A DNA stretch of 64,000 nt from Spirosoma fluviale (GTDB taxonomy: Bacteria; Bacteroidota; Bacteroidia; Cytophagales; Spirosomataceae). Below, piece by piece: positions 1 to 9,696 of the stretch. The notes under the pieces were generated by a model, which made no database searches, was not told the DNA's origin, and saw nothing but the letters and a program-made list of their open reading frames with translations. Location of the stretch: contig CAMCXW010000006.1 in assembly GCA_945883625.1 (NCBI GenBank), forward strand, positions 1 through 64,000, given 5' to 3'. Each line of letters starts with the position of its first letter. The first letter of the stretch is position 1. A program made the position numbers and the translations under genes.

Positions 1-11
1 GAGGTTGCCAA

Positions 12-551
12 CTAAGGAATCAACTTTGCCTCTTCAGGTGTCAATTTTACTTTAATGCGTGGCATTTGGATCACTTCCATGTCAAAAATCCGTGTTCCAT
101 CAATCTTAAAACGCAACGCCGTTTGTTCCGGATGAAAACCATGTTGGCCCGCTGCCCCCGGATTCAAAAACAGCATGTTATTGCGTTTGGCATCCCGCTT
201 AATTTGCAAGATATGCGAATGTCCACATACAAAAATCATGGGCAATCCTTTCGAAAATGCCTCTAGTGCATCTGGTTTATAATTGGAGGGGGCTCCTGCG
301 ATATGCGTCATGGCGACCGTCACATCTTCACAACGAAAGCGCCGAATTTTGGGATACATATTTCGAATGGTTCGGTCATCTATATTTCCATAAACGCCCG
401 CAATAGGCTTTCCATAGGTAGCTAATTTATCAGCCAACTCCACCGAACCCCAATCTCCTGCGTGCCAAATTTGATCACATGCCTTCAGATGTTCATCCAA
501 GCGCGGATCCAAATAACTATGCGTATCTGAGAGTAATAAAACCTTAACCAT
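12..551 (-). CDS. Metallophosphoesterase (YfcE/MJ0936-type phosphodiesterase)
   Basis: ORF with LLLSDTHSYLD, HAGDWGS, GNIDDRT, VCGHSHI and LNPGAAG motifs. Confidence 0.88.
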   Translation of the reverse strand: MVKVLLLSDTHSYLDPRLDEHLKACDQIWHAGDWGSVELADKLATYGKPIAGVYGNIDDRTIRNMYPKIRRFRCEDVTVAMTHIAGAPSNYKPDALEAFSKGLPMIFVCGHSHILQIKRDAKRNNMLFLNPGAAGQHGFHPEQTALRFKIDGTRIFDMEVIQMPRIKVKLTPEEAKLIP

Positions 552-552
552 T

Positions 553-1512
553 TTACTTCGCTTTTACTGAAATAAGCGCACCACTTGAAATGAGTGCATT
601 CTTCTTCCAAACAACACGCTCCTCTGCTAAGCGAGCATTCACCGCCGCATCTTGGTTTACCCAGGCAGGAGAACCCGCATCTTTCCAAGCCGAAAACCAA
701 AAGGATGCGACACGTGAAGAAGCCAATAACATACGTTTTTGAACCGATACCCCTAATTTGGCTCCAAAGGCCTGAATAAAAGCTTTGGTATAGTAACGCT
801 GCTTCCGACCGTATTTCTCCACCATTTCAAAGGACCCATCTTCACCTAATGCTGAGCGAACTTCTTTTTCAGCGCTAAACATCGTAGGCAACATGGCATG
901 TGACTCTAACAAAATCTGGAAAATAAAATCCTGCGGCTTGGCAATATATTGAGCTCCCTCTACTTGACTCAAATTGTACGTCTGCAATTGATCTTCTGGA
1001 ACTAAACTTTCCCATAACACGTGCATTCCTTTTTGGCCGGTCAATTGGCCATCGTGATTTTTTGTGGTGTGCAAAGGCACGTGTGCATCCGCTACATAAT
1101 GACCTAAATCAGCCGCATAAAATAAGACTGAATCCCGCATTTCTTTTTTAAATGCATGTACTAATCGGCCATAAACACGGGTAACCTCCCAAGGCACCAA
1201 TCCTTCTTTACGTAAACTATCTAGCGTATACTTTTTTACAGCTGCATTGAAATCATGTGGAATATCAGTTTTATAATTAGCACCGAACAACTCCGCATCC
1301 ATATCCAAATAATGCTTGGGATCTTCTGATTTATCGTCTTTCCGACGCACATCCGGACGAATGGATTGTTGGACAATGTATTCCTGATTCGCATAAAAAT
1401 AAGACGCTAGCCCATCAGGTAATTGATAAATAGAAACTTGCTGCAAGGTCTTGTGCGCTAAAAATCCCCAAGAGGAACAAAGCACGAGAATGAAAAGACT
1501 AATTTTCTTCAT
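553..1512 (-). CDS. Zinc-dependent phospholipase C / S1-P1 nuclease-like secreted protein
   Basis: Signal peptide MKKISLFILVLCSSWGFLAHK and a His/Asp pattern (ADLGHYVADAHVPLHTTKNHDGQ) typical of the S1/P1-PLC fold; start moved to MKKISLF rather than the longest ORF. Confidence 0.7.
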   Translation of the reverse strand: MKKISLFILVLCSSWGFLAHKTLQQVSIYQLPDGLASYFYANQEYIVQQSIRPDVRRKDDKSEDPKHYLDMDAELFGANYKTDIPHDFNAAVKKYTLDSLRKEGLVPWEVTRVYGRLVHAFKKEMRDSVLFYAADLGHYVADAHVPLHTTKNHDGQLTGQKGMHVLWESLVPEDQLQTYNLSQVEGAQYIAKPQDFIFQILLESHAMLPTMFSAEKEVRSALGEDGSFEMVEKYGRKQRYYTKAFIQAFGAKLGVSVQKRMLLASSRVASFWFSAWKDAGSPAWVNQDAAVNARLAEERVVWKKNALISSGALISVKAK

Positions 1513-4500
1513 GAGTTGGTTTGATGAATGATTTTGGCGATTTGCCATATTGTTTTTTAAATGCTCTGGCGAAATAAGCCGGGTCATTAAAGCCCACTTG
1601 ATACGCAATTTCGGCAATGTTAAACGTTGAATTTTCGACTAAAACTTTTGCTTGTTGCAATCGAATAGTCCGAATAAATTCATTTGCAGCTAGTGATGTC
1701 AACATCTTTAATTTCCGATATAACTGCATTTTACTCATATCTAGCCCTTTTTCAAGGTCCTCTACGTCAAAGTCGGCATTACTCAAATTCGCAATAATCA
1801 ACTGCGTTGCCTTCACTAAGAAAGCATCCTCAAAGGTAGGCAATTTCCCTTCACTCAATTCCTGTTGGATCATCTGCTTTTGCCAATTTTTACGATTTCG
1901 CTCTTTGGACTCCAACAATTTATTCACACGTATTTCTAAGATGTCCGCATTAAAAGGTTTACTCACGAAGTCATCAGCTCCGGACTGCATACCTTCAATC
2001 TGACTTTCTTGGGAACTTTTGGAGGTCAATAAAACGAGTGGAATATGATTTGTTTTCGGATTTTGACGCAGTGCCCGACATAAATTTACACCACTCATAC
2101 CCGGCATCATCCAGTCTGTAATCACCACATCTGGCAAATAAGTTAAAGCCATCTCCAAGGCATCTTCACCCCTTGAGGCTTCCATGACCTGAAATTTAGA
2201 TTGAAAAATTTCGGCCACAAATTGACGCAATTCCATATGATCATCTACAATCAACAAAATTTGTTTTTCCTTTTCAATGACATCCGTTACAGGAGCCACT
2301 GGCTCAAGGGATTTGATGGTCATTAACTTTTCTTGAATCCAAGCAGGGTCAAAATCTATTTTGCGTACTGGAATTCGAAAGCTAAAGACACTTCCCTCTC
2401 CCAAGGTACTTTTAACTTCGATCTCCCCTAAATGTAACGTCACTAATTCCTTGCATAGAGAAAGACCGACGCCTGTTCCGACCACCGATACTGACTCAGG
2501 GATTTGATAAAAACGATCAAAGATATGCGGAAGATGCTCTGCTGAAATTCCTTTCCCTGTATCTAAAATGCGAATAAACACCTGATGCACTTCTGCCTCG
2601 CCGTCTACAAACACACAGTCAAGATCCAAGGAAACGCCAATTTTCCCATCTTCCGGAGTATGCTTGAAGGCATTGGACAACAAATTACTAACACATTTTT
2701 CTAAGATATCTGCATCATAATACACGTATAAAGAAGCCACAGGGGCTTTCCAAGTTAATTTGATTTGTTTCTGCAGTGCATAATTTTCAAAACCCTGAAT
2801 AATTCCATTCATCTGTACGACCAAATCATGTTTAGCGATGATGGGATGCTGTTTACCCGATTCAATTTTTGACAAATCAAGTAGTTGATTAATTAAACGA
2901 AGTAATTTCTGCGCATTTTGATAAACGGAGGACATCCGCTTTTCTTGCATGCCGGAAAGTGCTGAATTTTGTAAAAAATACTTTTCAATCGGACTAATAA
3001 TTAGCGTCAATGGTGTTCGTAACTCATGGGAAATATTCGTAAAAAAGTGAGTCTTAACCTGCTCCAATTCGCGAATTCGCTCTTTCTCGATTTCCTTCAT
3101 CCGAATATCAGTCTTAAATGCCTCCCGAATTTTGACCTCGCGAATAAACAAATAGATTGCGGCGATCAGAATCAGCATATAGCCTGCATACGCCCACCAG
3201 GTACGATACCAAGGTGGTAAAACGGTAATCAATAACTCCATTGGAATTTCAGACCAAATCCCATCCGAGTTAGAAGCCTTTACTTTAAACGTATAATCTC
3301 CCGGTGAAAGATTCGTATAGGTTGCGGATCGACTTGTTCCCACATAATTCCAATCTTTTTCAAATCCGGCTAAATAGTACGCATATCGATTGTTCTTGGG
3401 ACGCTGATATTCCAAGGCAACAAAATCCAAGCTAAAAACCGATTGGCCTGGTTGGAGCGTAATTTGCTTCGTCCGACTAATATCAAATTGCAATGGACTC
3501 CCTTCTTGATTCGGTTCAACGACCTGATTAAATAATTTAAAACTAGTCACGTAGACATTGGGGACATCCAAGCGCATCCGCAAACTATCAGACTTAAGGT
3601 AATTTAGGCCATTAACACCACCAAAAAACAACCAATTTTGCCTATTTGAGGCAAAAGCTTTGGCCATAAATTCCTTCCCCTGCAAACCATCCGCTTCTTG
3701 AAAATTGATAAATCGAAGCGTTTGCCCATCCATTTTTGAAATGCCATTAGTCGTTGTAAACCACAAATCCCCTTTGCCATCCTCCACAACACCACGAACC
3801 GTGTTACTCGCTAATCCATCCTTGTCTGTAAAGACGCGAAAATTTTGTTTTTCAGCCTGATATAAATTAACTCCACCACCATTGGTAAGTACCCAAACAC
3901 GCTTTTGTTTGTCTTGATATGTTTTTGTTACGTGATTATAACTCAAACTTTTAGCGTCAGCTGTTTTTACCAAATGATTCAATTTTTTACTATTCAAATC
4001 ATATACATACAGGCCAGATCCTACAGTCGCAATCCAAAGCTGATTTCCATTAATCAGATTCAAATCAATGATTGCCCGATTTTGAAATGTTTTACTACCT
4101 AAGATCGAAAATGGAATTCCATAACGTTGCGTTTGTGGATTGAAAGAAACGACTCCTTGACCAACAGTCCCCATCAAAAATTGATTTTCAAATGGCATTA
4201 TGCAATTGAAATTTGCTTCCCGACGCCCAGGCAAATAAGGATGATTGGTTAATTTCCGATCAGCAGATAAATGATTCAGGCCTTTTCCCCAAAAACCAAT
4301 CCAAACATCACCAGAAGGCATAGCCTCCAAAAAATTCACATCTAAATCACCTGTGGCACTAAGTTTATTTGCCGACTCATTGTAAATAATATGATCTAAT
4401 TTTCGCTTTTTGTAATCGAAATAAGATAGGCCAAAATTACTTCCAACCCACACACCTGAGGTATTTGAAGCCGCCAGAGCGGTCACTTTATTGCTTAATA

Positions 4501-5572
4501 AACCTTGAATTGTATTGGGTTTATAACGGAGAACTGAAAATCTGGGCTTTTGAAAGAAACTAATGTTTAATCCTGCTTCCCACGTACCTATCCACGTATT
4601 CAAATTCGAATCTGTAAATAAGCTCATGACGGAAAAAGAACTTATTCCCAATTCTGGATCCGGATTGGAAGGAATGTGCTTAAAACGCTTGAAATCGTCG
4701 CCATTAAGAACATAAACACCATCATCAGTGCCGATCCAAAGATTTTGTAAGGCATCACGTGTTAAACTTGTGACGATATTTTGCCGTGCTGACGGATTTG
4801 AAGCTTGATAAAATACTGATCGGAATTTTTGATTAGTCGGATTGAATTGAAATAATCCAGCACCGTTAGTGCCAACTAAAATATCACCGTTTTTGGCTTC
4901 ATAAATTACCCGAATCCTAGATTTTACTTGATTTTGTCCAATAGAAAATGGCATAAAACTATGCTTACCGAGAACAGAGATCAATTGACCTGTTCTAGTT
5001 CCAAACCATAACGAACCATTGCTATGTTTGAATAATCGAACCACATCTTTGACCAAAGGATTGTTGATTTCAGATTCTGCAGTTAGCAATTTCTTAGTTT
5101 GCGTATTAAAAACTAAAAAACCTACTCCAAGTGCGGCCACTCCAATCCGATGATTACCTAATTTAACAAATGATGGAATGTTTAAATTGCTAATATCTTG
5201 CCCATTGGGCCCACGCGTAAATCGAATGATTTTACCCGTATTTAAATCCAAATGATTCAATCCAGAAGACCGCGTTCCCACCCACAAATTCCCCTCATCA
5301 TCTTCCAATATGGAAAAAATATCACTTCCACTTAAGGTCGTAGGATCACTCGGGTCATTACGAAATATTTTATAGTTATGCCCATCATATCGATTTAACC
5401 CGTCGGCTGTAGCAAACCAAAGAAACCCTTTCTTATCCTGAATGATCTTATATATCGTACTTTGAGACAAACCCGAGGAGGTTGTCAAACGCTCAAAACG
5501 ATTGCCAACTTGCCCGAGAAGGGAAGTTGAAATCAGTAGCCATAACAAACACATAAAAGTCCGCAACATCAT
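1499..5572 (-). CDS. Hybrid two-component system protein (HTCS): Reg_prop propeller sensor, Y_Y_Y, histidine kinase, receiver, AraC HTH
   Basis: Repeated LWFGT/LWIGT propeller motifs, HFFTNISHELRTPLTLI H-box, DTGKGI/GVGLSLC ATPase, VVITDWMMPGM receiver, C-terminal AraC HTH (IAEIAYQVGFNDPAYFARAFKKQYGKSP). Confidence 0.95.
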   Translation of the reverse strand: MMLRTFMCLLWLLISTSLLGQVGNRFERLTTSSGLSQSTIYKIIQDKKGFLWFATADGLNRYDGHNYKIFRNDPSDPTTLSGSDIFSILEDDEGNLWVGTRSSGLNHLDLNTGKIIRFTRGPNGQDISNLNIPSFVKLGNHRIGVAALGVGFLVFNTQTKKLLTAESEINNPLVKDVVRLFKHSNGSLWFGTRTGQLISVLGKHSFMPFSIGQNQVKSRIRVIYEAKNGDILVGTNGAGLFQFNPTNQKFRSVFYQASNPSARQNIVTSLTRDALQNLWIGTDDGVYVLNGDDFKRFKHIPSNPDPELGISSFSVMSLFTDSNLNTWIGTWEAGLNISFFQKPRFSVLRYKPNTIQGLLSNKVTALAASNTSGVWVGSNFGLSYFDYKKRKLDHIIYNESANKLSATGDLDVNFLEAMPSGDVWIGFWGKGLNHLSADRKLTNHPYLPGRREANFNCIMPFENQFLMGTVGQGVVSFNPQTQRYGIPFSILGSKTFQNRAIIDLNLINGNQLWIATVGSGLYVYDLNSKKLNHLVKTADAKSLSYNHVTKTYQDKQKRVWVLTNGGGVNLYQAEKQNFRVFTDKDGLASNTVRGVVEDGKGDLWFTTTNGISKMDGQTLRFINFQEADGLQGKEFMAKAFASNRQNWLFFGGVNGLNYLKSDSLRMRLDVPNVYVTSFKLFNQVVEPNQEGSPLQFDISRTKQITLQPGQSVFSLDFVALEYQRPKNNRYAYYLAGFEKDWNYVGTSRSATYTNLSPGDYTFKVKASNSDGIWSEIPMELLITVLPPWYRTWWAYAGYMLILIAAIYLFIREVKIREAFKTDIRMKEIEKERIRELEQVKTHFFTNISHELRTPLTLIISPIEKYFLQNSALSGMQEKRMSSVYQNAQKLLRLINQLLDLSKIESGKQHPIIAKHDLVVQMNGIIQGFENYALQKQIKLTWKAPVASLYVYYDADILEKCVSNLLSNAFKHTPEDGKIGVSLDLDCVFVDGEAEVHQVFIRILDTGKGISAEHLPHIFDRFYQIPESVSVVGTGVGLSLCKELVTLHLGEIEVKSTLGEGSVFSFRIPVRKIDFDPAWIQEKLMTIKSLEPVAPVTDVIEKEKQILLIVDDHMELRQFVAEIFQSKFQVMEASRGEDALEMALTYLPDVVITDWMMPGMSGVNLCRALRQNPKTNHIPLVLLTSKSSQESQIEGMQSGADDFVSKPFNADILEIRVNKLLESKERNRKNWQKQMIQQELSEGKLPTFEDAFLVKATQLIIANLSNADFDVEDLEKGLDMSKMQLYRKLKMLTSLAANEFIRTIRLQQAKVLVENSTFNIAEIAYQVGFNDPAYFARAFKKQYGKSPKSFIKPTHEEN

Positions 5573-5789
5573 AGAAAATTGAATGTGTAAATTAGAAAAA
5601 TAAAGGCAAAAGTTACGCCGACCTACAGGTATATATTCAGGGAAAACTTTGAGTTAAAGTGTATACAAAGCTTGAAAATACGGCAAATTGCAAGAATCGT
5701 CCACTAATTTGAAAGATTTGTCCAATCCAAATAAGAACACGTAGATTACATTTGTTTATGTGATTCATAAAAGAAAAGCATCCACATAC

Positions 5790-6818
5790 ATGGTTAAGAC
5801 GTTCACATCATTTTCTGCCAAAAACTCGGATAACAAGCTTCCGAAATACCAGCAATTAATCAATTCGCTGTTGCAAGATATTGAGATGGGAGATTTAAAA
5901 CCGGGTGAAAGATTACCGTCTATCAACGAAGCCTCCGAGGAATGCTATTTATCCCGCGATACGGTTGAACGTGCTTACACCGAATTACATAAAATGGGTG
6001 TCATCACGTCGATCTTTCGGAAAGGATACTTCATTTCTAACTCGTCTATTAAGACCAAAACCAAAGTACTTTTTTTGGTGGGAAAAATCACCAACACTAA
6101 TAAAGAGATTTTTGATTCATTTTGCGAGTCATTAGGCAAAAACGTCATGGTGGATATTTATACTTACCAATACAAGACACGCCAATTTCAGGAAATCATG
6201 GCACAGCAGTTGGGCAACTACCACTACTACGTCATCATGCCGCATTTAATTGAAGAAGAAGAAGAGAACATCAAATGCTTGAGAAAGATTTCAGGAGACC
6301 GTTTGATTCTTTTAGACCAAAACTTCAATAGCATGTCCAATGCGCATGCAAGCATTACCTCACAGCCTAAAACGGCTATAAACTTTCACTTTTCAAACCA
6401 AATAAACCTGTTTAATAAATACCATTCGTTCAATTTAGTCGTTTCAGAGGAGGATTATTTCGATGCTGGATTGATTAATGGTTGCAGTGAATTCTGCGAA
6501 TCGAATGGCTTGGAGTTCCAAGTATTGGATGGCCTAGATCCGGAGGATGTCCGTTCTGGTGAAATTTATTTCACTTTAGATGACAAAGACCTGGTGAAGG
6601 CTATCAAATACGGGGAGGCAAACGGTTTGTGTGTTGGTGAAAATCTAGGCTTAATCGCGTTTAACGATTGTCATTTCAAAGAAATAGTTGCTGGAGGCAT
6701 TACGGTGTTATCTAACCAACCAAGCTTACTAGGTGAAATGGCTGCTCAATTAATTCAAGATAATGACAAAAGCAGCCATGAATTAGCATTACAATTTATT
6801 ATTAGAAAATCACTTTAG
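5790..6818 (+). CDS. GntR-family regulator with C-terminal periplasmic-binding-protein-like sensor domain
   Basis: N-terminal wHTH (YQQLINSLLQDIEMGDLKPGERLPSINEASEECYLSRDTVERAYTELHKMGVI) followed by an ~270-aa sensor-like region; start trimmed to MVKTF. Confidence 0.83.
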   Translation: MVKTFTSFSAKNSDNKLPKYQQLINSLLQDIEMGDLKPGERLPSINEASEECYLSRDTVERAYTELHKMGVITSIFRKGYFISNSSIKTKTKVLFLVGKITNTNKEIFDSFCESLGKNVMVDIYTYQYKTRQFQEIMAQQLGNYHYYVIMPHLIEEEEENIKCLRKISGDRLILLDQNFNSMSNAHASITSQPKTAINFHFSNQINLFNKYHSFNLVVSEEDYFDAGLINGCSEFCESNGLEFQVLDGLDPEDVRSGEIYFTLDDKDLVKAIKYGEANGLCVGENLGLIAFNDCHFKEIVAGGITVLSNQPSLLGEMAAQLIQDNDKSSHELALQFIIRKSL

Positions 6819-7786
6819 GGTTTAATTTGCCGAAATGGGTCATGATTTTCGTGACCCATTTTTTTTGCATAAGCTATATTACGACGCAGTCCTTTCAATT
6901 TAGTTCGACTAATCGCTGAGAACTGAAATAGTTCCTTAAATAGATCTTCAGATAAATCCTCCCAATCTTGCTTCGTTAAATCTAAAAACTTTTCGTTAGG
7001 CTGAAGCGCTATTTCAGTATGTGGTTTTGAATGACGATTCCATGGACAAACATCTTGACATATATCACATCCAAAAATCCAATCATGGAAGTTGGCCCGC
7101 AACTCAGCTGGCATTTGATCCTTCAGCTCAATCGTAAAATAACTGATGCATTTAGAGCCATCGACTACATAAGGTGTAATCGCATCGGTTGGGCACGCCT
7201 CGATACAGCGTGTACATGTCCCACAAAAATCCTTGATGGGGCCATCGGGCTCCGCTTTTAAATCCACCAACAGCTCCGCTAAGAAAAAGAAACTCCCCTG
7301 CTTCGGAATGATTAAGTTGGCATTCTTTCCAATCCACCCCAAACCTGACTTTTTAGCCCACGCTTTTTCTAATACAGGAGCTGAGTCCACAAACATCCGA
7401 CCAGAAAAATCACCTAGTTCTCGTTGAAGATCATCCCACAAAAGCTTCATTTTATCTTTAATCACAAGATGATAATCTTTGCCAAATGCATATTTGGAGA
7501 CATTAAAAGAGTCGGCTAGAACCTGAATGGAAGGATCTGGGAAGTAATTAAAAGCAAGCGAAATGACCGTTTGACAATCGTCCACTAGTTTGCGCGGATC
7601 TAGGCGTTTATCAAAATGATTCGCCATGTAGCTCATCTCGCCGTGCATTTGTTGATTTAACCAACGTTCCAAATGGGGAGCTTCTTCGGATAGAAATTCG
7701 GCTTTAGAAATCCCACAAAATTGAAAACCATGCTGGTGTGCTAGGCGTTTAATGGTTTGGGAAACGTGAGATGGTGACGAATTCAT
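6815..7786 (-). CDS. queG: Epoxyqueuosine reductase
   Basis: CGTCTRCIEACPTDAI and CDICQDVCPWN 4Fe-4S motifs; WIGKNANLI; start at MNSSPSH. Confidence 0.95.
   Translation of the reverse strand: MNSSPSHVSQTIKRLAHQHGFQFCGISKAEFLSEEAPHLERWLNQQMHGEMSYMANHFDKRLDPRKLVDDCQTVISLAFNYFPDPSIQVLADSFNVSKYAFGKDYHLVIKDKMKLLWDDLQRELGDFSGRMFVDSAPVLEKAWAKKSGLGWIGKNANLIIPKQGSFFFLAELLVDLKAEPDGPIKDFCGTCTRCIEACPTDAITPYVVDGSKCISYFTIELKDQMPAELRANFHDWIFGCDICQDVCPWNRHSKPHTEIALQPNEKFLDLTKQDWEDLSEDLFKELFQFSAISRTKLKGLRRNIAYAKKMGHENHDPFRQIKP
6833..6866 (+). terminator. Intrinsic terminator for the gntR-type gene, embedded in the queG coding sequence
   Basis: AAATGGGTCA-TGATTTTCG-TGACCCATTT perfect 10-bp stem followed by a T tract (T59-T66), 15 bp after the gntR stop. 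Confidence 0.75.
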
Positions 7787-7853
7787 GTGCCATAAATTTA
7801 CGAAGCTCACTGAATTTATGCCAAACTGTCAGAAAATAGTTTTTGGCCTATGA

Positions 7854-7883
7854 TTTGACTAAAGGAAAAGCCTATTAATTTTG
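7854..7883 (+). promoter_or_regulatory. Bacteroidetes-type promoter (-33 TTTG, -7 TAATTTTG) of grpE
   Basis: TTTG (7854-7857), 18-nt spacer, TAATTTTG (7876-7883); ATG begins at 7888. Confidence 0.6.
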
Positions 7884-7887
7884 CCTT

Positions 7888-8394
7888 ATGAAAAAGAAAG
7901 AGACTGAAAAGCCAATCGACGAAGAAATCGTACAAGAGACTGCTGAACAAGCACCGACCGAGGAAACACAAGCGCCAGATGAATTGGCAGAAATGAAAGA
8001 GAAATACTTACGCTTATATTCAGATTTTGAGAATTTCAGAAAAAGGACATCGAAAGAGAAAATAGATTTAATTCAAACAGCTTCTGCTGGCCTAATCGTA
8101 GATTTACTTCCTGTTATAGATGATTATGAGCGAGCAATCGCCAATGCGCCTGAAGGGGAAATCTCGGAGGGAATTCAACTAATTTTTACAAAAATTTCAG
8201 CGATACTTCAAGCAAAAGGACTGAAAGAATTACCTGCCAAAGGCGAAGTTTTTGATGCGGAATTGCATGATTGCATTACACAATTTCCTGCGCCAACTGA
8301 CGAAGACAAAGGAAAGGTCATGGAGGTAGTTGAAAAAGGATATACATTAAACGAAAAAGTCATTCGCTTCGCAAAAGTGGTGGTTGGTAACTAA
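7888..8394 (+). CDS. grpE: Nucleotide exchange factor GrpE
   Basis: YLRLYSDFENFRKRTSKEK, DLLPVIDDYERAI, acidic N-terminus; directly upstream of dnaJ. Confidence 0.96.
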   Translation: MKKKETEKPIDEEIVQETAEQAPTEETQAPDELAEMKEKYLRLYSDFENFRKRTSKEKIDLIQTASAGLIVDLLPVIDDYERAIANAPEGEISEGIQLIFTKISAILQAKGLKELPAKGEVFDAELHDCITQFPAPTDEDKGKVMEVVEKGYTLNEKVIRFAKVVVGN

Positions 8395-8400
8395 TTTAAA

Positions 8401-9567
8401 ATGGCGCAGAAAAGAGATTATTACGAGGTATTAGGCGTATCCAAATCATCATCAGAGGATGAAATCAAAAAGGCTTATCGTAAGCTAGCTGTTAAATATC
8501 ACCCGGATAAAAATCCGGATGACAAAGCTTCGGAAGAAAAATTCAAGGAAGCGGCAGAAGCCTACGAAGTATTAAGTAATTCCCAAAAGAAAGCGCAATA
8601 TGACCGATTTGGTCATGCAGGAATGGGTGGAGCGGCAGGTGGTGCTGGATTCGGAGGCCAAGGCATGAACATGGAAGATATATTCTCTCAATTTGGGGAT
8701 ATTTTCGGTGGCGGTGGCGACGATAGCCCATTTGGTAGCTTTTTCAATGGCGGTCGTGGAGGTGGTAGACGCCAACGGAAAGGAACAGACCTGCGCATTA
8801 AATTGAAATTAAACCTGGAGGAGATAGCTAACGGCGTTGAAAAGAAAATCAAGGTAAAACGCCATGTAGCGTGTAAATCTTGCTCAGGTAATGGATCTAA
8901 GAACGGCACCGACTTAAAAAGCTGTGGCACTTGCCAAGGAACTGGTCAAGTAAAACGCGTTCAAAATACAATGTTGGGCCAAATGGTCACTTCATCTACC
9001 TGCCCCACATGTAGTGGCGAAGGCAAAAGCATAGGTGCTAAATGTGATGCTTGTTTCGGTGAAGGCCGTGTATTAGAAGAAGAAATCATCCCAATCAAAA
9101 TCCCGGCAGGTGTTTCGAATGACATGCAATTATCAATGTCGGGCAAAGGAAATGTTCCTCCGCGTGGTGGTGTAGCAGGAGATTTATTAATCGTAATTGA
9201 AGAAGAATCCCACGAATTGCTCCATCGCGATGGAAACAACGTAATTTTTGACCTTTATGTAAGCTTTGTTGATGCAGCCCTAGGAACCTCAGTCGAAGTA
9301 CCTACGATCGGCGGAAAAGCTAAAATCACATTAGAAGCTGGAACACAAAGTGGAAAAATCTTGCGCTTAAAAGGAAAAGGGATCAAAGAACTAAATGGCT
9401 ATTCCGTAGGAGACCAATTAGTTCATGTGAATATTTGGACGCCTAAAGAAGTGAGCAAAGAAGAGCGCGAACTATTAGAAAAACTGCGTGACTCGGCCAA
9501 CTTCGCCCCACAACCTGGGAAGTCGGAGAAAGGATTCTTTCATAAGGTGAGAGATATGTTTTCTTAG
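8401..9567 (+). CDS. dnaJ: Chaperone DnaJ
   Basis: J domain with HPD, G/F region, four CxxCxGxG-type zinc motifs. Confidence 0.98.
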   Translation: MAQKRDYYEVLGVSKSSSEDEIKKAYRKLAVKYHPDKNPDDKASEEKFKEAAEAYEVLSNSQKKAQYDRFGHAGMGGAAGGAGFGGQGMNMEDIFSQFGDIFGGGGDDSPFGSFFNGGRGGGRRQRKGTDLRIKLKLNLEEIANGVEKKIKVKRHVACKSCSGNGSKNGTDLKSCGTCQGTGQVKRVQNTMLGQMVTSSTCPTCSGEGKSIGAKCDACFGEGRVLEEEIIPIKIPAGVSNDMQLSMSGKGNVPPRGGVAGDLLIVIEEESHELLHRDGNNVIFDLYVSFVDAALGTSVEVPTIGGKAKITLEAGTQSGKILRLKGKGIKELNGYSVGDQLVHVNIWTPKEVSKEERELLEKLRDSANFAPQPGKSEKGFFHKVRDMFS

Positions 9568-9612
9568 ACGATAGACTCTGGACGCTGGACGTTAGACACT
9601 GGACCTTAGACG
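9564..9612 (+). repeat. Heptamer array (TTAGACG/CTGGACG family) downstream of dnaJ
   Basis: TTAGACG ATAGACT CTGGACG CTGGACG TTAGACA CTGGACC TTAGACG; the first heptamer contains the dnaJ TAG stop. Confidence 0.9.
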
Positions 9613-9623
9613 GTCATTACACT

Positions 9624-9659
9624 AAAAAAGCCCGAGCAAATTAGCTTGGGCTTTTTAAA
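9624..9659. terminator. Bidirectional intrinsic terminator between the two heptamer arms
   Basis: AAAAAAGCCCGAGC-AAATTA-GCTTGGGCTTTTT. Confidence 0.85.
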
Positions 9660-9660
9660 T

Positions 9661-9693
9661 TCTAGCGTCTGACGTCTATAGTCTAGCGTCTAA
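9661..9693 (-). repeat. Heptamer array downstream of the DUF2723 gene
   Basis: Reverse strand reads TTAGACG CTAGACT ATAGACG TCAGACG CTAGA. Confidence 0.88.
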
Positions 9694-9696
9694 TTA

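Noticed and set aside
1513-1617. N-terminal extension of the S1/P1-PLC-like ORF
   Set aside because: Lies inside the HTCS C-terminal HTH coding sequence; a proper signal peptide starts at 1512.
3905-4102. Short antisense ORFs in the track (e.g. 3905-4102, 10941-11156, 11909-12229, 12371-12736, 36052-36330, 40045-40416)
   Set aside because: They lie opposite long, well-supported coding sequences, lack recognisable motifs or coherent composition, and are expected shadow ORFs.
5573-5789. Possible riboswitch or sRNA in the HTCS/gntR divergent region
   Set aside because: AT-rich with a TACATTTG box but no convincing conserved structure.
8543-9239. Reverse-strand ORFs inside dnaJ
   Set aside because: Gly-rich coding bias of dnaJ creates open antisense frames; no independent support.
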